Position numbers and translations under genes: made by a program
The notes under the pieces: generated by a model
The model's input: only the letters and a program-made list of their open reading frames with translations
Database searches by the model: none
Told to the model about the DNA's origin: nothing
DNA from: an uncultured Veillonellaceae bacterium
GTDB taxonomy: Bacteria; Bacillota; Negativicutes; Selenomonadales; Selenomonadaceae
Direction: 5' to 3'
DNA length: 64,000 bases
Assembly (NCBI GenBank): GCA_902801565.1
Contig: CADCIX010000029.1
Location: 1 to 64,000 of the forward strand
In this document: piece after piece, positions 39,912 to 48,813 of the stretch
Layout of the letters: every line of letters starts with the position of its first letter
How positions within the stretch are numbered: position 1 is the stretch's first letter

Positions 39912-40613
39912 GTGAAAACCATAGGCCTTCTGGGCGGAATGAGCTGGGAAAGCACTGTCACTTATTACGAAATACTGAATAAGGAGATCGCAGAGAAATT
40001 GGGCGGGTTTCACAGTGCCAAGATTTTGATGTACAATGTGGACTTTGCCGAGCTGGAAGAGAATATGATGCGGGGCAACTGGGCGGGGAATGCCGCAATC
40101 CTCTCCGATGCGGCGAAGAGGCTGGAGAGCATCGGAGCCGATTTTATCGTCATTGCAACGAATACGATGCATAAGCTGGTTCCCGAAATGGAAAAGCATC
40201 TCCATATACCGATCCTGCATATTGCGGATGCTGCCGCGAAGCGCATCAAGGAAGACGGACTGCGGCGCGTGGGATTCCTGGGCACGAAATTCACGATGAC
40301 CCAGGACTTTGTCATTGGCAGGTTGAAGGCTGCAGGGCTTGAGGTAATCGTTCCCGAGGAAGAGGATATCGGGCTGGTGAATGATATTATCTTCAATGAA
40401 TTGTGCCTCGGGAAAGTCCTGGATTCCTCGCGGGAAGAATACAAACGAATCATTTCCCATATGCAAGGCCAAGGAGCGGAGGGCGTTATCCTGGGATGTA
40501 CCGAAGTAGGAATGCTGATCGGCGAAAAGGACAGCCCGATTCCCGTATACGATACGACCGTTCTTCACGCACAGGAAGCGGCGCGACTTGCTCTCCAAAT
40601 TGGGGAAGAATAG
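39912..40613 (+). CDS. Aspartate/glutamate-type amino-acid racemase
   Basis: PLP-independent racemase of 233 aa. MKTIGLLGGMSWESTVTYYE is typical of the Asp/Glu racemase family, and the catalytic Cys of the second half is in GVILGCTEVGML near residue 197. The first catalytic position reads ATNTMHKL, with Thr where aspartate racemases have Cys, the pattern of the YgeA broad-specificity group. It begins at GTG 39912, 26 bp after the maturation operon, so it may be read through from it. The region to folE carries repeats described separately. Confidence 0.85.
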   Translation: MKTIGLLGGMSWESTVTYYEILNKEIAEKLGGFHSAKILMYNVDFAELEENMMRGNWAGNAAILSDAAKRLESIGADFIVIATNTMHKLVPEMEKHLHIPILHIADAAAKRIKEDGLRRVGFLGTKFTMTQDFVIGRLKAAGLEVIVPEEEDIGLVNDIIFNELCLGKVLDSSREEYKRIISHMQGQGAEGVILGCTEVGMLIGEKDSPIPVYDTTVLHAQEAARLALQIGEE

Positions 40614-40623
40614 GCTTGGAATG

Positions 40624-40640
40624 TTTTGCCGTTGGCAAAA
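40624..40640. repeat. TTTTGCC palindrome, copy at racemase end
   Basis: TTTTGCC-gtt-GGCAAAA, followed by CTTGAA. It resembles the palindrome TTTTGCC-ttt-GGCAAAA at 40899-40915 inside the folE promoter. Confidence 0.5.
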
Positions 40641-40659
40641 CTTGAATCCCCTCTGGGGA

Positions 40660-40841
40660 CTAGTGTCCCGCCTCGTTCATATCCATAATAATTGCCCGAT
40701 ATGCAGTCATCTGCGTTGTCATCGTCAGTTGGCGTAGCCACCGCTACGCCGCCCTCCACCGCTACGCCGCCCTCCTCTTCCTAGCATCTGACTACATCTC
40801 GAACAATTATTTTTATGTTTCTGAACGAGGTGGGACACTAG
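40660..40841. repeat. Foldback repeat element, copy A
   Basis: Outer arms 40660-40694 (CTAGTGTCCCGCCTCGTTCA start) and 40804-40841 pair over about 30 positions; inner arms 40697-40714 and 40784-40801 continue the stem. The apex holds CTGCGTTGTCATCGTCAGT, the hairpin GGCGTAG-ccaccg-CTACGCC, and an exact 18-bp tandem duplication (40738-40755, 40756-40773). The core is shared with copy B at 50038-50194. It could be a MITE or a structured RNA element. Confidence 0.65.
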
Positions 40842-40862
40842 CTTCGCGTCGCAATGCGTTAT

Positions 40863-40880
40863 GACGGGATAAATCCCGTC
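40863..40880. repeat. Perfect 18-bp palindrome
   Basis: GACGGGAT-aa-ATCCCGTC between the foldback element and the folE promoter; possible operator or RNA hairpin. Confidence 0.5.
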
Positions 40881-40894
40881 GAAACGACAATAAG

Positions 40895-40936
40895 AATATT
40901 TTGCCTTTGGCAAAATTTGAACAATGCGTTATAATA
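40895..40936 (+). promoter_or_regulatory. folE promoter (42-bp repeat copy 2)
   Basis: TTGGCA (40907-40912), 17-bp spacer, TATAAT (40930-40935). The palindrome TTTTGCC-ttt-GGCAAAA (40899-40915) covers the -35 box. It matches the minus-strand segment at 20939-20980 at 39 of 42 positions. Confidence 0.7.
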
Positions 40937-40967
40937 AAAGACGATATATTGATGGAAAGCGGGGAAT

Positions 40968-41543
40968 ATGGGGATGAACGAAAAGGCAGCCAGGGCGATG
41001 CGGGAGTTCCTGGAGGCGTTGGGAATCGATCTCAAGGCGGCCGGCATGGAGAAGACGCCGGAACGGGTGGCGATAATGTACGGGATGCTCTTTGACGGCA
41101 TTGGCCGGGAGACACGGGACATCTGGGGGGAGATGTTTGATGCGGGGCCCGGGACCGATGGCATCGTGGCTGTGCGGCATGTTCCCTTTTACTCCATGTG
41201 TGAGCATCATCTCGTGCCTTTCTTCGGCGAGGTGAATATCGCCTATCTTCCTGCTCCCTGCGGTGTGGCTGGGTTCAGCAAATTCACGAAGCTGGTGGAG
41301 ATCATCTCCCATCGTCCCCAGATTCAGGAGCGCATGACCGGGGAGATCGCCGAGGCCATCGCTGCAGATCTGCGGGCACAGGGGGTGCTGGTGACGGTGG
41401 AGGCGCAGCAGCTCTGCATGACCATGCGGGGAGATCTCGCCCATGGCACGCGCACCGTGACTTCCTTCAGTACGGGGCGGTTCCGTGAGGATGCGACGCT
41501 CCGGCAGCAGGCCTGGAATCTTTTGGGAAAGGAAAACAAATAA
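40968..41543 (+). CDS. folE: GTP cyclohydrolase I
   Basis: First enzyme of folate synthesis: GTP to 7,8-dihydroneopterin triphosphate. 191 aa, the normal length. Zinc and substrate residues lie in FYSMCEHHLVPFFG (near residue 74) and in QQLCMTMRGDLAHGTRTVT. ATG 40968 or ATG 40974 could start it; GGGGAA precedes both. It heads an operon folE-folP-folB-folK/folA with 3-bp or overlapping junctions. Confidence 0.94.
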   Translation: MGMNEKAARAMREFLEALGIDLKAAGMEKTPERVAIMYGMLFDGIGRETRDIWGEMFDAGPGTDGIVAVRHVPFYSMCEHHLVPFFGEVNIAYLPAPCGVAGFSKFTKLVEIISHRPQIQERMTGEIAEAIAADLRAQGVLVTVEAQQLCMTMRGDLAHGTRTVTSFSTGRFREDATLRQQAWNLLGKENK

Positions 41544-41546
41544 CCC

Positions 41547-42389
41547 ATGGTGAGAACATATGACTTCAAGGACGGAAAGAGATTGGAGATTGGCAGGAAA
41601 ACCCTTGTCATGGGCATCCTGAATGTGACGCCGGACTCCTTTTCCGATGGCGGGAAATGGAACTGTGTGGACAAGGCAATTTTTCATATGAAGGAAATGG
41701 TGCGGGATGGGGCGGATATCATCGATGTCGGTGCGGAGTCCAGCCGTCCCGGTTTTCAGCCAATGCCTGCCGCAGAGGAGCAGGAGCGCCTGCGCCCCTT
41801 CCTTGAGGCGGTTTTGCGTGAATGCCCTGTTCCCGTTTCCGTGGATACCTTCAAGGCGGAAACTGCGGAAATGGCGGCATCCATGGGGGTGCATATCCTG
41901 AATGATATCTGGGGGCTCCAGTATGCGGAGGAACCCGGGCGCATGGCACGCCTTGCCGCATCTTACGGGCTGCCCGTTATTGTGATGCACAATCAGGAGG
42001 GCAAGGAGTATGGGGAAGATATTGTGGCGGACATGAAGTCCTTTTTCCGTGAATCCCTGCGTATTGCGGAAAAGGCCGGAATGCAGCGGGAGCAGGTCAT
42101 TTTCGATCCGGGAATCGGTTTCGGCAAGACGCAGGAGGACAATCTCGTGGTATTGCATCGTCTGGCAGAGCTCATGGAATTGGACGGCGAGGAATATCCC
42201 CTGCTTCTGGGGGCCAGCCGCAAGAGCTTTATCGGCCATGTGCTGGATCTTCCGGTGGAGGAGCGCATGGAGGCGACGGGGGCGGTTTGCGTCCTGGGCA
42301 TCCAGGCGGGCTGCCAGATCCTTCGGGTTCACGATGTGAAGCCGATCAGCCGCATGGCGCGCATGGCGGATGCCATCATGGGGGCATGA
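41547..42389 (+). CDS. folP: Dihydropteroate synthase
   Basis: Condenses p-aminobenzoate with hydroxymethyl-dihydropterin diphosphate. 280 aa. Hallmarks: MGILNVTPDSFSDGG near residue 22, DVGAESSRPGF near 60, DPGIGFGKTQEDNL near 185 and LGASRKSFIGHVL near 220. It starts 3 bp after folE and overlaps folB. Confidence 0.94.
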   Translation: MVRTYDFKDGKRLEIGRKTLVMGILNVTPDSFSDGGKWNCVDKAIFHMKEMVRDGADIIDVGAESSRPGFQPMPAAEEQERLRPFLEAVLRECPVPVSVDTFKAETAEMAASMGVHILNDIWGLQYAEEPGRMARLAASYGLPVIVMHNQEGKEYGEDIVADMKSFFRESLRIAEKAGMQREQVIFDPGIGFGKTQEDNLVVLHRLAELMELDGEEYPLLLGASRKSFIGHVLDLPVEERMEATGAVCVLGIQAGCQILRVHDVKPISRMARMADAIMGA

Positions 42390-42751
42390 GCATGGACAGG
42401 ATTGAACTCAAGGGCATGGAATTTTACGGTTATCACGGCTGCTATCCAAGGGAACGGGAACAGGGGCAGCCGTTTTTGGTGGATGTATCCCTGCAGGTGT
42501 CCCTGGAAAAAGCGGGGAAAAGCGATGACCTCGGGGAAACGGTGGATTACGGGGCCGTGTTCCGCGATGTGGGAGACATTGTGGAAGGGGAGCCGCGAAA
42601 GCTCATCGAGGCTGTGGCTGAGGACATTGCCGGCAAGGTGCTCCGGGACTATCCCCTGGTGGAGGCTGTCTGCGTTACGGTACACAAGCCGGAGGCCCCG
42701 CTTCCAGGAAAGTTTCGCGATGCTTCCGTGACGGTTGAAAGGAAACGTTAG
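42386..42751 (+). CDS. folB: Dihydroneopterin aldolase
   Basis: Converts dihydroneopterin to hydroxymethyl-dihydropterin. 121 aa. ELKGMEFYGYHGCYPRERE at the N-terminus, the VDYGAVF strand and IEAVAEDIAGKVL are family features. ATG 42386 overlaps the folP stop (ATGA); ATG 42392 is an alternative. The longer frame upstream is not coding. Confidence 0.92.
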   Translation: MSMDRIELKGMEFYGYHGCYPREREQGQPFLVDVSLQVSLEKAGKSDDLGETVDYGAVFRDVGDIVEGEPRKLIEAVAEDIAGKVLRDYPLVEAVCVTVHKPEAPLPGKFRDASVTVERKR

Positions 42752-42752
42752 G

Positions 42753-43754
42753 ATGGAGTGGGAGTGCTATGTCAGTTTGGGCGCAAATCTCGGTGACAGG
42801 GAGCGGGCCTTGCGGCAGGCATTGGAATGGCTGCATGGGAGCGACGGCATGGAACTTTGCCGTGTTTCCGGCTTTTTTGAGACCGCTCCCTGGGGCAAGC
42901 TGGATCAGCCGCCCTTTGTGAATGCGGCGGCGAAACTGCGGACGGAGATGGAGCCTCTGGAACTCTTGGAAACCTGCCAGCGCATCGAGAAAGACCTGGG
43001 AAGAGTGCGGCATGAGCATTGGGGGGCAAGGACCATGGATATCGACCTGCTCCATATCCCCAATGTATCGATGGACACGGAGCAACTGCACCTGCCCCAT
43101 CCCCATATGCTGGAACGGGCTTTTGTGCTGGTTCCTCTGGCAGAGATCGCTTCCGGGCTGGAGATTGCGGGAAAGACCGTGAAGGAGCATCTGGTGGCTT
43201 GCCGGGATACAGGAGAAGTAACGTCCTGCCCGGGAAGTCCCATGGATATTTCCCTGAAGATCATTGCCTGTGTGGATGAGCGGGAGGGACTTGGCAAAGA
43301 AGGGAAGCTGCTTTTCCGGCTGCCGGAGGATATGGCCTTTTTCCGTCAGCAGACCTGGGGCGGCACGGTCATCATGGGCAGACGCACCATGGAATCCCTG
43401 GGGAAGCCCCTGGACGGGCGGAGGAATATCGTCCTTTCCCGTCAGGGGATGCAGAGGGAAGGCTTCACGGCGTGTCGCTCACTGGAGGAGCTTTGGCAGA
43501 TATTGTTCCAGTCCCCCGATGAAAACACGTATGTCATCGGGGGTGGGGAAATCTACAGGCAGTTTCTTCCTTATTGCCGTGAGGCATTTGTCACCCGGGT
43601 GGCGGCGGATGGCAGGGCGGATGTGTTCCTGTCGGGGCTGGATGAGTTTTCCCTGAGAGGGTGTCGTGGGAGCGTGGACGCGGCAACGGGGTATGAAATG
43701 AGTTTTTGTCATTATATTCGTGGAGGCAGCGGGGATGGAGATTTTCAAGAATGA
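42753..43754 (+). CDS. folK: HPPK-dihydrofolate reductase fusion
   Basis: Two folate enzymes in one chain of 333 aa. Residues 1-155 are HPPK ([50 protein letters not shown]). Residues about 168-325 are dihydrofolate reductase ([52 protein letters not shown]). HPPK and DHFR are normally separate, and HPPK more often fuses to FolB or FolP. The DHFR start has [14 protein letters not shown] in place of the usual GxxNxLPW, but aligns. ATG 42753 lies directly after the folB stop. Confidence 0.9.
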   Translation: MEWECYVSLGANLGDRERALRQALEWLHGSDGMELCRVSGFFETAPWGKLDQPPFVNAAAKLRTEMEPLELLETCQRIEKDLGRVRHEHWGARTMDIDLLHIPNVSMDTEQLHLPHPHMLERAFVLVPLAEIASGLEIAGKTVKEHLVACRDTGEVTSCPGSPMDISLKIIACVDEREGLGKEGKLLFRLPEDMAFFRQQTWGGTVIMGRRTMESLGKPLDGRRNIVLSRQGMQREGFTACRSLEELWQILFQSPDENTYVIGGGEIYRQFLPYCREAFVTRVAADGRADVFLSGLDEFSLRGCRGSVDAATGYEMSFCHYIRGGSGDGDFQE

Positions 43755-44409
43755 CTGGGCGGATTATCTGAACGAGGAATTGAAGCAGCCCTATTACCAG
43801 CAGCTTCGCCAGTTCCTCATCAGGGAGTATCGGACGCGGCGCATCTATCCGGACATGTATGCTATTTTCAATGCGCTTCATTATACGAGTTATGCGGATG
43901 CGAAGGTGGTCATTCTGGGACAGGATCCCTATCATGGGCCGGGGCAGGCCCATGGCCTGAGTTTCTCTGTTCTGCCCGGAGTGGAGCCACCTCCTTCCCT
44001 CATCAACATCTTCAAGGAATTGCAGGACGACCTTGGTTGCCGCATACCGAACAACGGCTGCCTGAAGCCCTGGGCGGATCAGGGGGTGCTTCTGCTCAAC
44101 ACCGTGCTGACGGTGCGGGAGCATGCGGCAAATTCCCATCATGGGCAGGGCTGGGAGATCTTCACGGACAAGATCATTTCCCTACTGAACGAGAGGGAGA
44201 ACCCCCTGGCCTTTATCCTCTGGGGTACACCGGCGCGGCGCAAGAAGGCCATGATCACGAATCCTCATCATTTCATTGTGGAATCCCCGCATCCAAGCCC
44301 GCTTTCCGCTTCCAGAGGATTTTTCGGCAGCCGTCCCTTTTCGCGGGTGAATGCGTTTCTGGAGGCCCATGGGGAAGCGCCGATTGACTGGCAATTGCCG
44401 GATGTGTAG
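43735..44409 (+). CDS. ung: Uracil-DNA glycosylase (family 1)
   Basis: Excises uracil from DNA. 224 aa, usual length. The catalytic water-activating motif is [14 protein letters not shown] near residue 62, and [16 protein letters not shown] near 184 is the second motif. ATG 43735 has GGAGG 8 bases upstream and overlaps the end of the folate fusion gene, so it is co-translated with the folate operon; low folate raises uracil in DNA, which may explain the coupling. Confidence 0.94.
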   Translation: MEIFKNDWADYLNEELKQPYYQQLRQFLIREYRTRRIYPDMYAIFNALHYTSYADAKVVILGQDPYHGPGQAHGLSFSVLPGVEPPPSLINIFKELQDDLGCRIPNNGCLKPWADQGVLLLNTVLTVREHAANSHHGQGWEIFTDKIISLLNERENPLAFILWGTPARRKKAMITNPHHFIVESPHPSPLSASRGFFGSRPFSRVNAFLEAHGEAPIDWQLPDV

Positions 44410-44419
44410 GAGATAGATC

Positions 44420-45454
44420 ATGGGCGATAACAAGGTCACGATACAAGACATTGCTGATCGGGCAGGCGTGTCGAAGAGCACCGTGTCCCGCTATCTGAAT
44501 CGCGGCTATGTCAGTGCGGAGAAGGCGGAAAGGATTCGCGCCGTCATCGATGAGACGGGATTCCAGTCGAATTTCTTTGCCAGCCGGCTGAAGACGAAGC
44601 GGAGCAAGCTCATCGGGCTCGTTCTGCCCCGTATCGATTCCGTCTCGGTGGGCAAGCTGCTGGCCGGTATCGGCTATATCCTGGAACCGGAGGGCTATCA
44701 GGCAATCATGCTGGTAAGTCAGCTCGATGTGGAAAAGGAATTGGGAAACATCATCAGCCTTCATCAGCAGGGGGTGGACGGCATCATCATCAATTCTGTG
44801 GGCATCACGGAGCGGCACATTGCCCTGCAGAAGGACATCCACATTCCCATGCTGTATACGGGGCAGTATCATCCCGAGGCCAATTGCCTGAAGGTGGATG
44901 ATGAGGCGGCGGGTCGCATGATGGGAGCTTACCTCAAGCAGATGGGGCATGAGCGGGCTGTTTTCGCAGGTGTCACGAAGACAGATGTGGCAGTGGGAGT
45001 GGAACGGCGCAAGGGATTCACAGATGCATTCCTGGAAGGGCGCAGCGGGGCACGGGTGGATTTTATCGAGACGGGTTTCGGTTTCCTCAATGCCTACAAC
45101 CTCGCAGGGGATATGCTGCGGCTGAAGCCCACGGTCATCGTGGGAGCTACGGACAACATCAGCCTTGGCATCCTGCGGTATCTCCATGAACGGGAGATCA
45201 AGGTGCCGGAGGAACTCTCTGTGGCTGGATTTGGCGGTTACGATGTGGGAGCCGTGGTCTATCCCGCCCTTACCACTGTGGCCTTTAATTTCGAGTTGGT
45301 GGGAATGAACGTGGCCCAGCGCATGCTGGATTTCATTGATGGCCGTCCTGTGGCAGAGGATGTGGAGCTGCCCTTCTTTTTCGTGGAGCGCGAAAGCGTC
45401 CGAAGGGTGGGATCGCAGGATGTGGTCCGCCAGTCCTTTGCGGGGATGGCATAA
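44420..45454 (+). CDS. LacI-family transcriptional regulator
   Basis: Repressor of 344 aa. The N-terminal HTH is VTIQDIADRAGVSKSTVSRY (residues 6-25) followed by a hinge helix. A sugar-binding periplasmic-type domain begins near residue 64 (KLIGLVLPRIDSVSVGKLL) and includes LSVAGFGGYDVGAVVYPALT. It follows ung by 10 bp. The effector is unknown; the neighbouring PTS IIA gene on the opposite strand is a plausible target. Confidence 0.9.
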   Translation: MGDNKVTIQDIADRAGVSKSTVSRYLNRGYVSAEKAERIRAVIDETGFQSNFFASRLKTKRSKLIGLVLPRIDSVSVGKLLAGIGYILEPEGYQAIMLVSQLDVEKELGNIISLHQQGVDGIIINSVGITERHIALQKDIHIPMLYTGQYHPEANCLKVDDEAAGRMMGAYLKQMGHERAVFAGVTKTDVAVGVERRKGFTDAFLEGRSGARVDFIETGFGFLNAYNLAGDMLRLKPTVIVGATDNISLGILRYLHEREIKVPEELSVAGFGGYDVGAVVYPALTTVAFNFELVGMNVAQRMLDFIDGRPVAEDVELPFFFVERESVRRVGSQDVVRQSFAGMA

Positions 45455-45459
45455 AAAAA

Positions 45460-45493
45460 ACGCCAGGGAGCACTTTCCTTGGCGTCATTTTTA
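45460..45493. terminator. Terminator between lacI-type and PTS IIA genes
   Basis: ACGCCAGGGA/TCCTTGGCGT stem of 10 bp (one mismatch), 6-base loop, T-run on the plus strand and A-run before it, so it can serve both converging genes. Confidence 0.8.
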
Positions 45494-45500
45494 CGGTCAG

Positions 45501-45863
45501 TTATTTCTTGAAGAAACTGATGCGGGCACCCAGGGAGAGGATTGGCCTGGCAGGCCCTTTCAGGATGATCTGCCCTGGCATGGAGCCTTCCGCATTGAAT
45601 ACAAGGGTGCAGTGCCCTTCTTCCCGAATGGTATCGTTGACCACGTCGCCGACACTGACCACGGTGTACTCGCTGTTGCCGAACTTGAGCTTGTCTCCCT
45701 TGACGATGTCTGCCTTGAGGTCGCTGGCGGTGTGCTCGATCACCATGTCGGCGAGATTCGGGCGCACGCCCTCGTCGAGAATGATGACGCTGTTGTTGTT
45801 TTCAAGGAAGGTGCGTGCCAGATTGCCGATGGCAGTTACGGATACCTCATATTTTGTTTCCAT
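45501..45863 (-). CDS. PTS glucitol/sorbitol-type IIA component
   Basis: Protein of 120 aa of the EIIA-Gut (SrlB) family: NLARTFLENNNSVIILDEGV, GDKLKFGNSEYTVVSVGDVVNDTI, EEGHCTLVFNAEGSMPGQII. The usual active-site His of the family falls within a region where this protein has IEHTASDL, so the phosphorylated residue may be that His. No EIIB or EIIC gene is in the window, so it is an orphan. ATG 45863 is chosen as family start; the frame is open 40 codons further. The ribosome site is weak. Confidence 0.8.
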   Translation of the reverse strand: METKYEVSVTAIGNLARTFLENNNSVIILDEGVRPNLADMVIEHTASDLKADIVKGDKLKFGNSEYTVVSVGDVVNDTIREEGHCTLVFNAEGSMPGQIILKGPARPILSLGARISFFKK

Positions 45864-46090
45864 GGTCTTTTCAAATCCTTTCCGTATAGAAGATGAATGG
45901 ACACTATTATTTTTGTTATTATTCCATAGGCAAGGCACTTTTTCCTGCTTGCAGGCGCATTTGGGAGAAAAAAATCTGTCCATGGGAAAAAATGGCTTGC
46001 GGGGAAGGAGATTTCCCTTGCGGCTAGAATCTATATTTTTAGGGTATCTTGATAGAAATTGGGTTATTTGCTTTCCAAAGGAGGCTGTAT

Positions 46091-46966
46091 ATGAAAGAGT
46101 ATAAACCGTTTAAGTCAGGCAAGGTCCGCGAGGTCTATGATGCCGGGGACAGCATCATCATGGTGGCGACGGATCGCATTTCCGCCTTTGACCATATCCT
46201 CAAGAACAGGATTACCAAGAAGGGCGCAATCCTTACCCAGATGTCGAAGTTTTGGTTCGACTTTACGAAGGACATCCTGCCCAATCACATGATTTCCGTG
46301 AAGAATGAGGATATGCCGGAATTCTTCCGCCAGCCGCAGTTCATCGGAAACAGCATGAAATGCAAAAAGCTCACCATGATTCCCATGGAGTGCATTGTGC
46401 GCGGCTACATCACGGGAAGCGGTTGGGAGAGCTACAAGGAAAGCGGCGAGATTTGCGGCATCAAGCTGCCGGCTGGGCTCAAGGAGTCCGAGAAGCTGCC
46501 GGAGCCGATCTTCACGCCCAGCACGAAGGCGGAGATCGGCGACCATGACGAGAATGTTTCCCTGGAGCAGGGGGCTGCGGTGCTGGAGAAGTTCTTTCCG
46601 GGCAAAGGGCGCGAGTATGCGGAGAAGGTGCGTGATTTCACGATTGCCATCTACAAGAAATGCGCAGACTATGCAAAGACCCGTGGCATCATCATCGCCG
46701 ACACGAAATTCGAGTTCGGTCTCGATGAGGCAGGCAATATTGTTCTGGGGGATGAGGTGCTGACACCGGACAGTTCCCGCTTTTGGCCGTTGGAAGGCTA
46801 TGAGCCGGGGAAGTCCCAGCCTTCCTACGACAAGCAGTTCGTGCGCGACTGGCTCAAGGCGAATCCGGACAGCGACTACAATCTTCCTGAGGAGGTGATC
46901 GACAAGACCATCGCAAAATACAAGGAAGCATTCAAGATGCTGACTGGCAAGGATTTTGACATGTAA
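46091..46966 (+). CDS. purC: SAICAR synthetase
   Basis: Purine synthesis step: CAIR plus aspartate to SAICAR. 291 aa, the longer eukaryote-like variant. Signatures: SGKVREVYDAGDSIIMVATD near residue 8, RGYITGSGWESYKESGEICG near 105, ADTKFEFGLDEAGNIVLGDE near 200 and TPDSSRFWP. ATG 46091 has AAAGGAGG 8 bases upstream; the upstream in-frame ATG at 46049 has none. Confidence 0.94.
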   Translation: MKEYKPFKSGKVREVYDAGDSIIMVATDRISAFDHILKNRITKKGAILTQMSKFWFDFTKDILPNHMISVKNEDMPEFFRQPQFIGNSMKCKKLTMIPMECIVRGYITGSGWESYKESGEICGIKLPAGLKESEKLPEPIFTPSTKAEIGDHDENVSLEQGAAVLEKFFPGKGREYAEKVRDFTIAIYKKCADYAKTRGIIIADTKFEFGLDEAGNIVLGDEVLTPDSSRFWPLEGYEPGKSQPSYDKQFVRDWLKANPDSDYNLPEEVIDKTIAKYKEAFKMLTGKDFDM

Positions 46967-46993
46967 CATGTATAGGTATGGGAGGGGATTTGA

Positions 46994-47935
46994 ATGAAGT
47001 TATTTAGGATGTTCGCAGTATTGCTGGCAGTTGTCTGTATGACCTTTGGCGGTAAGGCTTTGGCGGCCGAGGATGGTATGCAGGTTTTTCAGGATGCCTA
47101 TCTTCCCGCAATGGATAAGGCGCAAAACTATCATTTGGAATTGATATTCCATGGGCCGACATTCCAATCGAATTTGGTTGCTTCCGGCCAGATAGGAATG
47201 GGTGGTTCCGGCGTGGTGGATGGAACCCTGAGCTGGGCCTACACGAATACGGACACCAACCAGACCAAGCAGAACGAGATTCCCATCTACGCGGAACGGT
47301 CCGGCAATTCCATTGTCCTGTACGGACAGCGCAACGGCTCCTGGCAGCGTGAGAATGTTCTGGAAGGACTGGCATGGATCCTGGATGCGGTCAGCGCGAA
47401 TGACAGGGCAACGAGGATGCAGTACGCTGCAGCGGTCAAGGACGTGACGGCCACGGATGTCGGCAACGGTCGGCAGAGCATGAGGATCCTTCTTGATGGC
47501 AAGGCCTTGGCCGAGATGGAGAACAAAGCCGTCAGGGAGCGCATTGATTCCATGGGGGATGCCGAGAAGAAGGATGCCACGGAATTCTTGCGTTATATCA
47601 ATGCGGCTCTTGCCGAAAACGATATCGAGTGCACGTGGACAATCGACAAGGAAACAGGGAAGACGGTCACGGTAGCGGCAGATCTCACGGGTATCATGCG
47701 CGGCTATGCAAAGGCTGTGCTTGAGGATTCCTATCAGGGTCAGATTACCCTGACGCCGGAGGAAACAGAGTTCCTTGCATCCATTGGCTACTATTACGAT
47801 CTGCAGTTCTATCTGACGAATATGGGTGAAGCGGCCAGCCAGGTTGTCATTCCTGCTGCGGTGAAGCGCGATGCAAAGGACAGCAACCTCTTCAATGACA
47901 TAAAGGCGGAGGTCATTTCCGTAGTGAAAAAGTAA
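46994..47935 (+). CDS. Secreted protein, LolA/LppX-like fold possible
   Basis: Exported protein of 313 aa with a clear signal peptide (MKLFRMFAVLLAVVCMTFGG, then KALAAED, cleavage near residue 25). The mature part has alternating beta-rich and helical stretches (NYHLELIFHGPTFQSNLVAS; SNLVASGQIGMGGSGVVDGT; ECTWTIDKETGKTVTVAADL), which loosely recalls periplasmic lipid-binding LolA/LppX proteins. No motif proves this. It is 27 bp after purC but has its own GGGAGGGG ribosome site and a strong terminator at 47966. Confidence 0.65.
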   Translation: MKLFRMFAVLLAVVCMTFGGKALAAEDGMQVFQDAYLPAMDKAQNYHLELIFHGPTFQSNLVASGQIGMGGSGVVDGTLSWAYTNTDTNQTKQNEIPIYAERSGNSIVLYGQRNGSWQRENVLEGLAWILDAVSANDRATRMQYAAAVKDVTATDVGNGRQSMRILLDGKALAEMENKAVRERIDSMGDAEKKDATEFLRYINAALAENDIECTWTIDKETGKTVTVAADLTGIMRGYAKAVLEDSYQGQITLTPEETEFLASIGYYYDLQFYLTNMGEAASQVVIPAAVKRDAKDSNLFNDIKAEVISVVKK

Positions 47936-47965
47936 ACACACAAGTGTTCAAGGGTTTCTTGATGA

Positions 47966-47998
47966 AAAGGCGGGCTCCTTTTGAGGGAGCCCGCCTTT
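47966..47998. terminator. Bidirectional terminator (secreted protein / trpA)
   Basis: Perfect 13-bp stem AAAGGCGGGCTCC/GGAGCCCGCCTTT with a 7-base loop, flanked by A-run and T-run. It ends both the secreted-protein gene and the trp operon. Confidence 0.85.
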
Positions 47999-48027
47999 AT
48001 AGATGGAGTATCAAGATGAAGATTGCC

Positions 48028-48813
48028 CTATACTTTGTCTATGGAAACAATGGCATCTTTCATGGATTTCACGTATTCCCCGATGTATCTGGGTGCATCC
48101 TTTCCGTATTTCTCCAGCAATTTGATGATGGCGGAGCCGACGATGGCACCGTCGGAAAGGGAGGCCATCTTTTTGGCCTGTTCCGGCGTGGAGATGCCGA
48201 AGCCGATGGCGCAGGGGATGTCTGTGCTTTGGCGCACGGAGGCAACAATGGAGGCCAGGTCGGTCTTGATTTCACTGCGGACGCCTGTGACGCCGAGGCT
48301 GGAAACGATGTAGAGGAATCCTTTCGCCTCCCGGGCAATCATGGCGATGCGCTTCTCCGAGGTCGGCGCGATCAGGGAAATCAGATCGACCTCATGGGCT
48401 TTGCAGAGGGGGGCGAACTCATCCTTTTCTTCGAAGGGAAGGTCCGGCAGGATCAGCCCGTCCATGCCGATGTCCTGGCAGGTAGAGATGAAGCGTTCCG
48501 CGCCGTAGGAGAAAACGACGTTGGCATAGGTCATGAAAACCATGGGGATGCTCACGTCCTTACGGAGATCACGTACGAGGTCGAAGATCTTGTCCGTCGT
48601 CGTGCCCGCACGGAGGGCGCGAACGTTTGCTCCCTGGATGACGGGGCCTTCCGCTGTGGGATCGGAGAAGGGAATGCCGAGTTCGATGAGGTCAGCGCCG
48701 TTTTCCGCGGCAGAGCGGACAGCGGAGGCAGTGGTTTCCAGGTCGGGATCCCCGCAGGTGATGAACGGGATGAATGCCTTCCCTTTGGCGAATGCTTTCT
48801 TGATGTTACTCAT
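48028..48813 (-). CDS. trpA: Tryptophan synthase alpha chain
   Basis: Cleaves indole-3-glycerol phosphate to indole. 261 aa. Family marks: [15 protein letters not shown] near residue 14, [19 protein letters not shown] near 45, [11 protein letters not shown] near 126 and [14 protein letters not shown] near 208. ATG 48813 overlaps the trpB end by 8 bp; the 34-codon upstream extension of the frame lies in trpB. Last gene of the trp operon. Confidence 0.95.
   Translation of the reverse strand: MSNIKKAFAKGKAFIPFITCGDPDLETTASAVRSAAENGADLIELGIPFSDPTAEGPVIQGANVRALRAGTTTDKIFDLVRDLRKDVSIPMVFMTYANVVFSYGAERFISTCQDIGMDGLILPDLPFEEKDEFAPLCKAHEVDLISLIAPTSEKRIAMIAREAKGFLYIVSSLGVTGVRSEIKTDLASIVASVRQSTDIPCAIGFGISTPEQAKKMASLSDGAIVGSAIIKLLEKYGKDAPRYIGEYVKSMKDAIVSIDKV

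Noticed and set aside
40738-40773. Possible CRISPR-like repeat
   Set aside because: Only two directly adjacent 18-bp units without spacers, inside a foldback element.
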